Origin: Rotaria macrura | Lineage: Eukaryota > Rotifera > Eurotatoria > Philodinida > Philodinidae | Assembly: GCA_900239685.1 (NCBI GenBank) | Contig: OENT01000405.1 | Location: 57,774-121,773 of the forward strand | Direction of reading: 5' to 3' | DNA length: 64,000 bases | Shown here: piece after piece, positions 40,550-51,425 of the stretch | Layout: every line of letters begins with the position of its first letter | Position numbering within the stretch: position 1 is the stretch's first letter | Notes under the pieces: model-generated | Told to the model about the DNA's origin: nothing | The model's input: only the letters and a program-made list of their open reading frames with translations | The model's database searches: none | Position numbers and translations under genes: made by a program

Positions 40550-41850
40550 AGAGTACACAGCTTCCCAGGTCGTTCGTTCCGGAGCCCGGATCCGGCCGGA
40601 ACCCGCAGGAAACGGGATTTTTTTCCGGCTTATTCCTGACGGTTCCAGTGTATTTCCGGCCGGAAAAACCACCGGAACATGGAAGTAGTATTCAGGCCGG
40701 AATGATCCGTACCCGGAACCTGGATATTCCGGCGACTCCCGAAAACCGAAAATTTCATGGAAATACCTCGGATCAGCCAAGAACCTACCGGAACTCTGGC
40801 GTGTTCCACCAGGATCCAGCCGGAAAATACAATAATCCGATAAAGAAGCATTGAAAAACAGTCGGAATCGACCGTATTCCGACCAGATTATTTCTGCTTC
40901 GGAAATCAGGCCTATGCTTGAAAAACAATCACATCGAATATTAAATTCTCATTTACATCGTTCCTAGATACGCAAATCATCATTTTACAAAAGATGACCT
41001 TTTAAGGTCTTTTTTGGGATTTTTTTCCAAATCCTTCAATTCATGGACAATGTCGATGACATGGATAGTTTACCATACTTTCATGGGTTCACATGAAAAT
41101 TTAAGATGTGTTCCTTAAACTGATATTGTTATTAGTGCATTAGTTTGCATTCCCAATTTCTTTGATAAAAATTTGAAATCGTAGGTGATTTAAAGACTTT
41201 AGATGCGCCATTTACCTTGATTGAAGACTCAGGAAACTCTCAAAACGCTGGTGTTTAACATGTGTGCTGTTCTTACACATATCGTTTTCGATTTGTCAAA
41301 GCCTAAAAATCTGATTTTTAGGTCTTCGGACTTAAAATTCCCATTTTTGGAACAAAAACAATTTTGGAGAGAAATGTACAATGTTTTACTAGAATGCTTT
41401 TCGTTCCCAGGGTATCTTCTGGTGTTGTTTCAGGCTTTTTAAAAAAGAAGTAAAAGCTGGCTTCGAAATAGGGAGAGCTTTGCTTAGCAAGTCTGAGTAT
41501 TCAGCGCGGTTTGGGAAACGGCCAGATGAGTTTTTTTGAGCTTAGCGGAAACGGTCAGTTCTGAGCCGTGTTCTCTCCTGATAGGAAAATTGCTTTTCCC
41601 TTTATCGATATCCAGTCCGGAAACGGTCGGATCTGGACCGTATGCAGTCCGGGCTTGGAAACGGGGTTTTCCGTTGACGGATCCCGTGTAGGAAATGGGA
41701 ACCGTATCCGTGGATACGCTCCTGTGCCCGGAATTGGTGGGAAGTAAGCCGGATCCGGAAGCCAGAACCGATTTCGAAAATCGGCTTCCGGAATTCGTGG
41801 GAATAATACGGGATCCGACCGGTTCCCGTCGTACGTCTGTGACCTGGGTT
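40550..41850. repeat. CCGGAA/TTCCGG palindromic-word islands
   Basis: Two GC-rich patches (about 40560-40910 and 41520-41850) consist of short palindromic words: TTCCGGCCGGAA, GGAACC/GGTTCC, GGATCCGG. The segment between them is ordinary AT-rich DNA. The words occur on both strands, and the resulting frames (up to about 87 codons) have compositions dictated by the words, so I do not treat them as genes. Confidence 0.6.
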
Positions 41851-42059
41851 TGTCTTAAATACTAATGTAATGAATATAACGAAAAATAATAAACCATACG
41901 CAGGTTTGCGAGATATTAGTGATTAGTTGTTCTGAGCCACACGACTCTGTATAAACCTGTTGATGAAGCTGCTTTCCTTGGATAAAATTCCTAGTCCTTA
42001 GAATGCTGTGAAACGCTTTAGTACTGACCGGTTTCATATGTCTCATAGCTGGTATGGGT

Positions 42060-43265
42060 ATTGGAAACCAGAGACCATAAACGAATCGAATTGTAGGATG
42101 ATTCGATTCGACTCGTGTTGAGTCGAATCGGATAGAATTAAGATTTTGAAAAAGTAGATCGAATCGAACCGAGTCGAGAATTTTCTATTCATTTCGGTCT
42201 CTGTTGGAAACACTGCAAAACATGTTAATGCTTTCCGGATTAATACGTTTAGCACTTGCTATTCAAGACAAAGACGTGACTGAACGCATGATGTGTACAT
42301 GTCATCCCATATTGTTGAACCCATGGGTTACTCCAAAGTAATGTTGGATGATCCTCAAACTGAAGAGCTTTGAGTAATATTGCCATATCTTGACAATAGT
42401 CAGTAGAAGCGTGTCCCTTTTCACGATTTTTCGGAGAAACCGTTAGCATATTTGGCCTATACTTTCGGAAGACGGAAGCATATATTGAGATGATACATGA
42501 AACCATGGCGTAGGATCAAATTTATTAGATGCCACAGTAAAATAATTCTTATTTCACAGATACAACTGCCAGTCAGAGATGGGCTCAGTTGGGGTTTTTC
42601 AGAATTGAAACCGAACCGAACCGAAAAGGAAAATTGAGAAGCTCCACTACAGACAACTAAAATTATGTGGTCTTTGTTTGAACTCGCTCATCTTGTTCTG
42701 GATGATTGTTATCTATTATATTTATGTTTGTATAAATCTACATTCTTTTAGTTATTATTTTATTTACCTTATGTATGTCTAAAATAGCATGCTTTATATA
42801 TACATCGTACGAAAAGGAAAATAACAACACTTTGGATCATCAATAAAAATTAAGAAAAAGGCCAAATATGAAGAAAATTTCTTAAAACAAGTCAGAAATA
42901 TCATTTCTCGATCTTGTTTTTTTTTGAAAATTCTTTTTATTAGAGCCAATGCATCTAAAGCGAACGGACACTCGATAGGTTTTGGTTATGAGTAGGGGTG
43001 GTACTTTTTTACTTTCTTTTACTTTTGTACTGTATATATACAAGTTACCGCTAGCCGACGATCTTGACTTTGTTCTTTCCAGATTCTTGATTATCACACA
43101 AGATTCTTGTCTGAAAAAACAGATTTTGACCTTCTGACAAGATTCGTGTTGATACAAGCTTTGGCTGGTGAAGCAAGAAATGTCTTATCATGCAAGATTC
43201 TTTTGTTCTTGAATTCTTGACTGATTCTTGTTTCTTTGTCATCCTCGCATGATTCTTGTAATACA
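42060..43265. repeat. Further short palindromic-word patches
   Basis: At 42065-42215, GAATCGAATC/GATTCGATTC words are bounded by inverted GAGACC..GGTCTC ends, a candidate small hairpin element. At 43070-43260 the word CAAGATTCTTG and its variants recur many times. Between them (42220-43070) I recognise nothing. Confidence 0.45.
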
Positions 43266-43489
43266 AATTAATTCAATTCAAACATCAATACAATTGCCTC
43301 ATTTAGTTAATATTTTATTTTAATCTCGAGTTTCAACCATTATACACAAAAATTAAAAGACAATTGCACTAAAATATGGAAACAGTTAACTCACATACAT
43401 AGAAAGAGAGAAATTTAACGAAAGTAAGAAAAAAGACTCACACAAAATAGCCGCGCATCAATTTATCAACTTAATAAATACGTATCTGC

Positions 43490-43995
43490 TCTCTAAAAAA
43501 AAATTGTATCCCATAAAACCCGCAGAGGGTTTCTGAGACTTGGAAAACCAAAAAAGGAAATGAAAATTTCGTTCGCATACCAACCTCAGAAACGGATTAA
43601 AGGTTTCCGACGTTGCATTGTTCCCGAACTCAAATGAGAACCACCGGATCGCTATAAACAAGGTCGATCGTTCTGCAGGCCGGATCCTGCCAGGGCAGAC
43701 AATAAAGATGCAAAAAGTAACTGTATCCTGCAGGAACACTTGAATAATCGCTGGAACCTAGCAGCACCACTCCGCCGGGAAACTTTACATAAGTTTCTCC
43801 AATGATTTCCACCGACTCTTGCCGTAAAACAGAGCAAGTTGGTAAAAAACACTACAAAAACCTGGCAAAGTTATCAGCATGGGTACCACTTACAAAATGC
43901 CACCGATTTCACGTGCTTTTCTACTGTGTACGGTCACTCTACCACATATTCTCTACCAATTCCTGCAGCATCTGGTTCATGAAACCACCGACTTG
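43490..43995. other. GC-richer unassigned patch
   Basis: Contains GGTTTC/GAAACC and CCTGCAGG words similar to the neighbouring islands. A minus-strand frame at 43630-43812 is open for 60 codons and lies next to the exon-like array at 44006-44251, but its sequence shows no domain that I recognise. It could be terminal coding sequence of an unknown gene or a product of the repeat words. Confidence 0.3.
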
Positions 43996-44005
43996 AGATG
44001 TTGAA

Positions 44006-44251
44006 TCTAAATAGAAATGAAACAGATCATAAGCTTTCAACTTTCAAAATCGAACTCACCAATATTATTTCTTCATCTGCTATTGGATCTAAATAGAAAT
44101 AAACAGTTAATAAGCTTTCAAGTTTTAAAATCGAACTCGCTATTATTATTTCTTGATCTGATGTTGGATCTGAAAACAAATTAAAGAGTCGATTAGCTTT
44201 AGAGTATCAACATTGAACTCACCATTATTAATTGCTCATTATAAATAGAAT
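44006..44251 (-). repeat. Tandem ~82-bp repeat with exon/intron-like organisation
   Basis: On the minus strand three consecutive 29-nt segments (44251-44223, 44169-44141, 44088-44060) are each preceded by TTTCAG or ATTTAG and followed by GTGAGTTC, GCGAGTTC and GTGAGTTC. The spacers (44222-44170, 44140-44089, 44059-44007) are 52-53 bp, the usual intron length in this window. A fourth exon-like start follows at 44006. The period is 81-82 bp. The units look like a tandemly duplicated exon-intron pair. No long open frame is produced by joining them that I could confirm. Confidence 0.65.
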
Positions 44252-44589
44252 CTGAAACAAAATTTAAAAAAATAACGATTTTCTCTTCGATTCAAATGGC
44301 CCTTGACTTCATGAGACAGGAGTACATAGGGCAAATAGTGATATCGATATAACCCATGCCATAATTCATATCATGAAACGCAACACGTATTCTCCCAGAA
44401 TATCACATACACAAAACACTTTTTAAGGATTCTTTTAACTCAGCGCCTCATTCAATAATAACTTAGAAAAAAGCACATCATTTGCATCCGCCGAAATTTT
44501 CATTATTACACTATTCTGCAGTAATGGATACTAAACCTTTATAAGATAATAGTATATTCTCAAGCGATCGATTTCAGAAGCCCTATACC

Positions 44590-45000
44590 AACAACTTTTA
44601 TTTTAACACAGGAAAATCGCTCATTCAAAGAGTTGCGTTTCTGACCAATTGACGTACAAATCCAGAAAACGATAATGGATTTGAATTCCTGAGCCCGATA
44701 ACCTATTGCAAAGTTCAATGAAAGTGGAGGAAATTTTTTAGAGAAAAAATCTTAGTTCTTAGCACTTGAATTTCCTATTGCTCGACATTCTGACCAATGG
44801 AAGTGTGGATCGAAAAACTAATAACGGATTCGAATTCCTGGGCCCAGATAACCTATTGGAAAGTTTCGTTATAATTGAGAAAGATATTAAGATAAAAAAG
44901 CTTACGTTTCAGCACATCAATTTCTGATTGTCCCGCTTTCTGACCAATGCAAGGTCTGGTCGAAAAATTAATAACGGATTTGAATTTCCTTCCGTGAAGT
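44590..45000 (+). repeat. ~150-bp tandem repeat, about three copies
   Basis: CTGACCAAT recurs at 44641, 44790 and 44940, each time followed by a similar block (..AAAAC[G/T]AATAA[C/T]GGATT[T/C]GAATTCCTG..CCGATAACCTATTGCAAAGTT). The copies differ at many positions and the last is truncated. It adjoins the 82-bp array. I see no coding capacity. Confidence 0.75.
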
Positions 45001-45759
45001 GGTGTTATTATTTTGATCACAAGATGGAAAGGTCTAAAAAAAGCTACCGTTTGATGTATTTTCGTGATCATCAGGTATATTGCTTGGTGGATTTTAGTTG
45101 ATTTTGTGGGTTTTACTGTTTGTGAATAATTCATCAGGTTTCCGCTTGTTAAATGGAACTCACCAGTATTATTTATTCATCTTACTTTACATTGCATCTC
45201 AGGATGTGTGCCGAAGGAAGAATTTTTTATGTGATTTCTGTATGCTTCAGTCGTTTTATTTCGCAGGAATGCGACAGTGATATTCATAACTCTAGTGCAG
45301 AATTTCTTCAGTCGAATCCAGTATAAGTCTTAAAGACTCTTATGGCCGTGTAGAGTTTCCGTCGTTTTGAAATTCAATCAATAAAAGACAGAATCACATA
45401 AGTGTTTCGCTAAGAATATTTATGCGTCCAAAATCTTAATTTATGTTTTATCATGAATAATCCAAAATTGAGACTTCTTATGATTTTTAAGATTGAATAA
45501 TATGATTTCAAAAGTATAGGGTCCTTTCAGGTTTCGAACAAGGGAGGATTAACCGAGTGGCCCGTAATTAAGCTAGCTATAAACACTAAAAAGCAATTTC
45601 AATTGAACTAAAGATACCTAAAAATGGGCGAAAATGAAGATTTTGAAAGAGAATTTGAACGCCTAAAACGTTCTTCTGAGATATTTTGAACACTAATTAT
45701 GGGCTGTTTTGTGAAACATTCAAGTGTTTTATAACTGTGAAAACCTTTAACAGATTCAA

Positions 45760-46170
45760 GAACACATGGAAACCGATTTCGGCATTCTAGTATACTTTTT
45801 CGATACTCAGTACGCTCAGAAACCTAAAAGGTTTCCGCTGAATGGCTTCGGAAACCGGAAAGGTTTTCTCCCAAATCCTTTCGGATACCAGCTCAGTTTT
45901 TCTATTATATTGGTTTCCTATAGTACCCTAACGGTTTCTGAGGACAGTATTCGGTCTCCGCCATTAAGAAAAAGCTATTCCAGAATACCTCAAAGGCATT
46001 GAATTTGATATTTTAGGGAACCCCAGCGTTCCCGATGTCTCAGAAACCTATAGGGTATGTTTGAAAACGTTTGAAAATCTTGCAAACCCTCTCGCAAACC
46101 TTTCCAGGTTTCAGAAAGGGTTTCCGAACTGTTTTGGGTTCTTAAGGAAACGGACGTTTCCTAGAGAGTA
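45760..46170. repeat. GGTTTCC/GGAAACC palindromic-word island
   Basis: Dense GGTTTCCG, CGGAAACC and AGAAACC words in both orientations, of the same word family as the hairpin at 47294-47610. GC content exceeds the flanks. No terminal repeats or target duplication are seen. Open frames here derive from the words. Confidence 0.6.
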
Positions 46171-47293
46171 CGAAGAGCCTGTTTATATACGGATATAGCC
46201 ATGTAAATTGCTGACAATCAGAGAATCTATTTTACAGATACCACAAGATTTTTGAATGACGAGGGCTTCTTCGCGACATCGTGAAAATCTTAAGATAATA
46301 TAAAAGTACGTGAGACCCTGTGAGCAGTAAGAGTTTAAGATTATAGCAAAGATTGATTTAATAAACTGTTTGAATTAGCATCCCTTATAAAAAGTAATTC
46401 GATTATGAATCAAGTTTAAAATTACTTAAAATGGAAATATTATCATCTGATCTTAATCAGATTTTTCAACCCTAAAACGACAGAATTCATTTGGTTCTTT
46501 TAAAATGTATCTTAATCAATTTCCTACAGTGACTATAATTATCGATTAAAATAGATTTGAGATTGGTCGAAATCAAATGAAATCTGTCTTTTTAAAACTG
46601 AAAACTGATTAAAATAAGATTATAATAGTGCCATTGTAAGCAATTTTTAATTTGATTTATGAGCAAATTTTTTCACATGGGCCTTTGGTTTATTAAAAAT
46701 AAAAATAAATGACTAAAGCTACAAACTCACAAAAATAAGCCTATGGGAATCACGAAAAAATTTCTCGATAACAACATTATCTGTTAATCTCTCTTTAATA
46801 TAAGTTTTGTCGTATCCAGTAATATCTTTTACTTTAACTTTTAAGCAATTAGATCCCGCTACTCTTGAACATCCTGTAGAAAAACTGATCATGAGAAAAG
46901 GAGGATTCTGGAAGATAGAGGTCAAATTTATCAAAGTTTTGGTCTTGCGACTTATTTACTCTCATTTCATATGCAAGATGAACTGGAAACTGTTTTCGAT
47001 CAAAATTTAATAGAAGTGCTGAGCCATACTCCGAATTCAAAAAAATTCAAGGATTAAAATGAACAGTTTGAGAAAATGCATCAGTGATAGCTTCTAATCG
47101 GAGCACGGCTTGATGAAAGGTCCTAGCAATTTTTCTAGTTCCGTAGCAAAATTATTTGTTTACCAGTAGATTTCTCAGAAGTAATGCTGTTTAGCCTATT
47201 TTTAAATTTAATTTTTATGATGGTGATCCAGGCGGATTCAAATTATTTAGAAACTCTATTGGAATATTGACTTGTAAATCATGATTCTCTACC

Positions 47294-47610
47294 CTCTAAA
47301 TAAAAACCGTTTCCCAGAAAGCCAACCAGCAAAAGTTTGCGAGGGTTCCGAAACCCTTCTCCTATCCTCGGGAACTCTTTCAAAGGTTTCCGAAGTTCGG
47401 AAACGCTTGGAAGGGTATCCGGGGCTCGGAAACCACTTTCGGTTTCCGAGTTTGTTACTATCGGAAACCTTTTAAGAGTTTCTGATGGTAAAAAAGGGGT
47501 TTCAGAAATCTCGGAAACCTTTGAAAGAGCTCCCGAGGATAAGAAAAGGGTTTCGGAACCCTCGCAAACTTTTGCTGGTTGGCTTTCTGGGAAACGATTT
47601 TTATTTAGAG
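47294..47610. mobile_element. Hairpin (inverted-repeat) element, GGTTTCC family
   Basis: The arms 47294-47399 and 47505-47610 are inverted copies that align without gaps. The outer ends read CTCTAAATAAAAACCGTTTC and its inverse. The arms share CCAGAAAGCCAACCAGCAAA and AGTTTGCGAGGGTTCCGAAA with only a few mismatches. The roughly 105-bp loop is made of the same GGTTTCC/GGAAACC words. Frames of over 100 codons on both strands across it follow from this structure and are not genes. Confidence 0.82.
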
Positions 47611-48575
47611 AGAATATCGCTACTATTTTTCGAGGAGTCAGTCGCGTAAAAACTGTTTTGCTCAACAGTTTTTAACTTTATCAAAACGAGTTCATTGATT
47701 AATCGGCAACTTTAGTTTTTTGGGTAGAGAATTGAAAGTCTTAAAAATTTTTCAATATCAGTGCAGGTAAAATTATTACCAAAAACATCGCTAACTATGT
47801 CATTAGACATTAAAGAAATAGGAACTTCAGCTGTAAATTGGATTTTATGTATTGGCGGTAAAGGTATCTTACCATCACCGAGATATCTAAAAGCGATTTA
47901 GAAAAATCAGGATCTGTGATATTACACTGTCCGGAAAGTTCCTGCAACCACCCTCCTATTAAAAGTGTGAAATATATGGTTTCCCCCGTCGTGTAGATCA
48001 TTCGTTTTTAGGATGGCACACCGATTTTGAGCTAATTTGTTTTTTTAATATCTATTTTATTGTGCCATGAATATGTGGTTCACAAGATATATGATAAAAA
48101 GAAACCAAAAGAAGAAATAAGAAACAATGATAGACAACATATCAGATTAAGTATCGCACTTCGATCAATTCAGGGTAATACACTTCGAGGAAAGAGGTAA
48201 CCATAAGAATAAAAAAAAGGCAACAACAATAAGAAGAAGAAAGTGAACGTGTTAAAATAAGACAGGTGGATTTACAACAGTTGTGTCATTACTGAGGGGT
48301 TCCTGAAGAGAATGCTATTAATTCATTTGTAGAGATCAGGATTGATTAGTGGTATAGAATGTTGGAAGAGTATCGGCTTAGGTTATTTTATTATGTTTGC
48401 ATTCTATGATCCGTTCAAGAAGTTATAAAAATTCAACTGCTGTCATAAGATAACAGAATATATTTATATATGAAAGAGTTTATCATGCTTGTTGATTTCT
48501 TAAAGCATTCATGTTGCTTAGTATGTATTACATCCAATGCCATCCAATCAACGAGACAGTGTTTCACCTGTTCCT

Positions 48576-50240
48576 TTAGACGATATGGGAAAAACTGTTT
48601 TTACGAAATCCCATTGATATTACCCAGTTATTATCGGGAGAAGTTATGATAAGATACGCATTCCATGATTGTTGAAAAGATAGAACTTCAGTCGAGGTAA
48701 GTAGATGATTCACTAGTCGACGCCAATATATAAATAGACAATCATAGAGTGATTTATCTCTAGCAAGGATTAAGGCCGATATGTCATCCCATTGATATAG
48801 ACTATATACGATGCGAAGTCCGTTGCAGAACATTTGTTCAATACGTTCTCTTTGCCTTCCAGTAAAGAAAAACCATGTGGAGAATAGCCATAAGTAGTGA
48901 GGGAGAGCATATGCAAGGAATATTCTTCTACGTAACTTAACATCTTTCATCTTAATCGTTTTAAATAGTATTCTCATACCATTATATATTTTACAGATGA
49001 TTTTCATTCTTTCATTAATGTAAGACTCCCATCCTAACTTCGCAGAGATAGATACTCCTAGATATTTAAATTTCTTAACATACTCAATAGGCTGCGATTT
49101 AAAATAAATCTTCGGATACGATGGAGACACTATACTGTGAACGAGTAAAGCTTTAGATTTGGATACATTCACTGAAAGAATTAGGTCATCAGAGAATTTT
49201 TCAAGCTGCTTTAGTACTATGTTTGCTCTATTTTCAATTTCATTGATATTGTCCGAAAATTTCCTTTCAAGTGATCCATGAACGGTGAGAGCTAAGTCGT
49301 CAGCAAATAGATGTAGTCCAACATTTTTAAAGTACAATGGAAGACAGTGAATGTGTAGTCTGAATAGGGTAGCAGCGATAACAGAGCCTTGTGGGGCTCC
49401 TATTTTCATTTGGACAGAGCGAGATCTTTCCTCACCGTAGTGAATACAAAAGGATCTATCTTTTAACCAGTTTGAAATCCACTTTAAGAGCTGTAATGGC
49501 ATATTCATTTCATGTAAATTAGCAATAAGTGCAGGGGTCCACATACGATCAAATGATGATAGAAAGTCAACAAAAATTACTAACGATGGTCTATTATTCG
49601 CAGACACTGTCATTCTTAACTCCTCAATAATAAAAATTATTCTCGTTTGCAGTCTCCTAGCGGGTGAGAAACCCGATTGTTCATCCGTATATATATAATT
49701 ATTTTTCCACCACAATAAAATACGATTGTGCATGATACGTTTAAAACATTTTCCTATATTTGTAAGTAGTGATATAGGTCTTAGCCTATTAGGGGCAGGG
49801 TAGACACCTTCTTTAGGAATACATATAATTTTGGCATGTTTTGCAGCCAAGACGAAGTCCTCTTTATCCGAGCTTTTATTGAATAAGACTGTCAATATGT
49901 TCAAATACTGTTCAGGTAGCTTCTTTAAAAGAAAATCCGATGTGTCGACGCTGTCAGTAGATTTCTTCGATGAGAGTTTACTCCATTCTTTAATTACTTC
50001 ACTTATTTTAATCGTATCTGGTGGTATATTTGGGAGAAGATCAATTTCCTTATAAATGGATATATATTTTTGATGAGTTAAGTTGTTCTCATCAGGGATC
50101 GCCTCAGAGAAATGTTCCTCATAATGATTAGCTAGCACATCAACTATTTCTTTAGGATTCGTTACTTTCCTTGAATCAACAGTTAATCCACGGAATGCGG
50201 TGGGGCAACGGAGTGAAAGGTAGGACGAACAATTTTCCAA
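48576..50240 (-). pseudogene. LINE ORF2 reverse transcriptase domain
   Basis: An open frame of about 554 codons. RT landmarks: RLRPISLLTNIGKCFKRIM, QSGFSPARRLQT, motif A IFVDFLSSFDRMW, motif B GAPQGSVIAATLF, motif C FADDLAL (catalytic Asp pair), and FKYLGVSIS. Upstream coding sequence in another frame (about 50460-50225, ending ISKDHNIWKIVRPT) belongs to the same ORF2, so a frameshift lies near 50225. The C-terminal portion after YLGV resembles other LINE C-termini, with no RNase H seen. Confidence 0.88.
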
Positions 50241-50639
50241 ATGTTATGATCTTTCGAAATCCATTCCATTTTAGATTCATATTTCTGTTGAGTTAACTTC
50301 AAACGCTCTTCGTTAAATATCGCTTTAATCTGTAGAAAAAGATAGAGATTCTTTTCATTTTTACTACGTCTGAATTTACGTCTTCTTCTATTTAATGCAC
50401 GAGCAAGAGAAACAAGGTATGGGGGCCAAGATGGTCTATATTGTGAGACAGATTTATAAGAGCTACATCTATCTCATAGACTCTTTAAAAATTCAGAGAA
50501 GTGAATAAAAAAGAATTGCTCATCATAGTTATATACTAGAGTTAACCAATATTCATAAACAGTGTTAAGAAAGAAAGAAAGAAAATATTTTCCAGTTGGT
50601 CGTTTTAAAACTTGCTGTAAGAGGAACACATATTGGAGA

Positions 50640-51425
50640 TTAAAATAGTATCGGAAAGTGATCCGATGTACCCTCATCAATTACTTCGCTATACCAGTCT
50701 GAGGCATCATGAGTTAAACCAAAATCAATTATCGAGTTAGATCTACGAGAGGTAGGTTTCTCAGGTACAATCATTTCATTTCCTGTTTGCTCGAGCCATG
50801 AAGTAACCTGATTTCCACTAACATTATTTCCTTCGCATCCCCAATCAGTATGTTTAGCATTGAAATCTCCAAATATAACAAATGGATAGTTTCGAATTTT
50901 CGTAAATAGTTGAAATGGGGGAGTCGATCCGGGAGGAACATACACAGCACCAACTAGAGTAGGTTCTGGTATCGTTTCAATTTCTATCAACATAAAGTTA
51001 AGTTCTTTTGATATCATTTTGTATTGAATTGATTTACGTATTAAAATGGCAACTCCTCCAAAGGAGTTTGTTCCTTCCTGAAAAATAATGTTGTAGTCCG
51101 GAAAATGCGGGATCTTTTTCAGTATAGTTTTTCCAATTTCAGTAAATATGCATATATCAGGGTAGTGCTTATTTATAATAACGTCTATATCAGAGATGTG
51201 ACTATTTAAAGAGTTAACATTATATAGTAGAAGTAGAAGATTTTGCGCAGTGTTCTTAGGTCTGGTTTTTCCCCACTTTTTAAATAGATCCGACATACAT
51301 AATCTTGTATTCCATTCTTGAATAATTTCATTTAGTTCTGTGTTTTCTTTCTGTGATCCTACAAACGAATTAATAGCGTTATCATTTACAAAGGGCATAG
51401 AATAACGAAAAACTTTGCTAGTCAT
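50640..51425 (-). pseudogene. LINE ORF2 endonuclease domain
   Basis: Starts at ATG 51425, overlapping the ORF1 stop. It shows APE-family endonuclease landmarks: LLLLYNVNSLNSH, DICIFTEIG, FGGVAILIRKS, VYVPPGS, VIFGDFNAKHTDWGC and the C-terminal TSDHFPIL. The frame ends in a TAA right after SDHFPILF, but the same frame continues as SPICVPLTASFKTTNWKIF before a shift in a TTTC microsatellite, so this is a broken ORF2 and not a separate gene. The intact family enzyme nicks target DNA. Confidence 0.85.

Noticed and set aside
40517..40854. Overlapping frames up to 87 codons in a GC-rich patch
   Set aside because: GC-rich palindromic words reduce stop codons on both strands; no domain and no splice context.
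47279..47675. Frames of 112-128 codons on both strands
   Set aside because: They lie across a hairpin of GGTTTCC words; the peptides are repeats of the words and mirror each other between strands.
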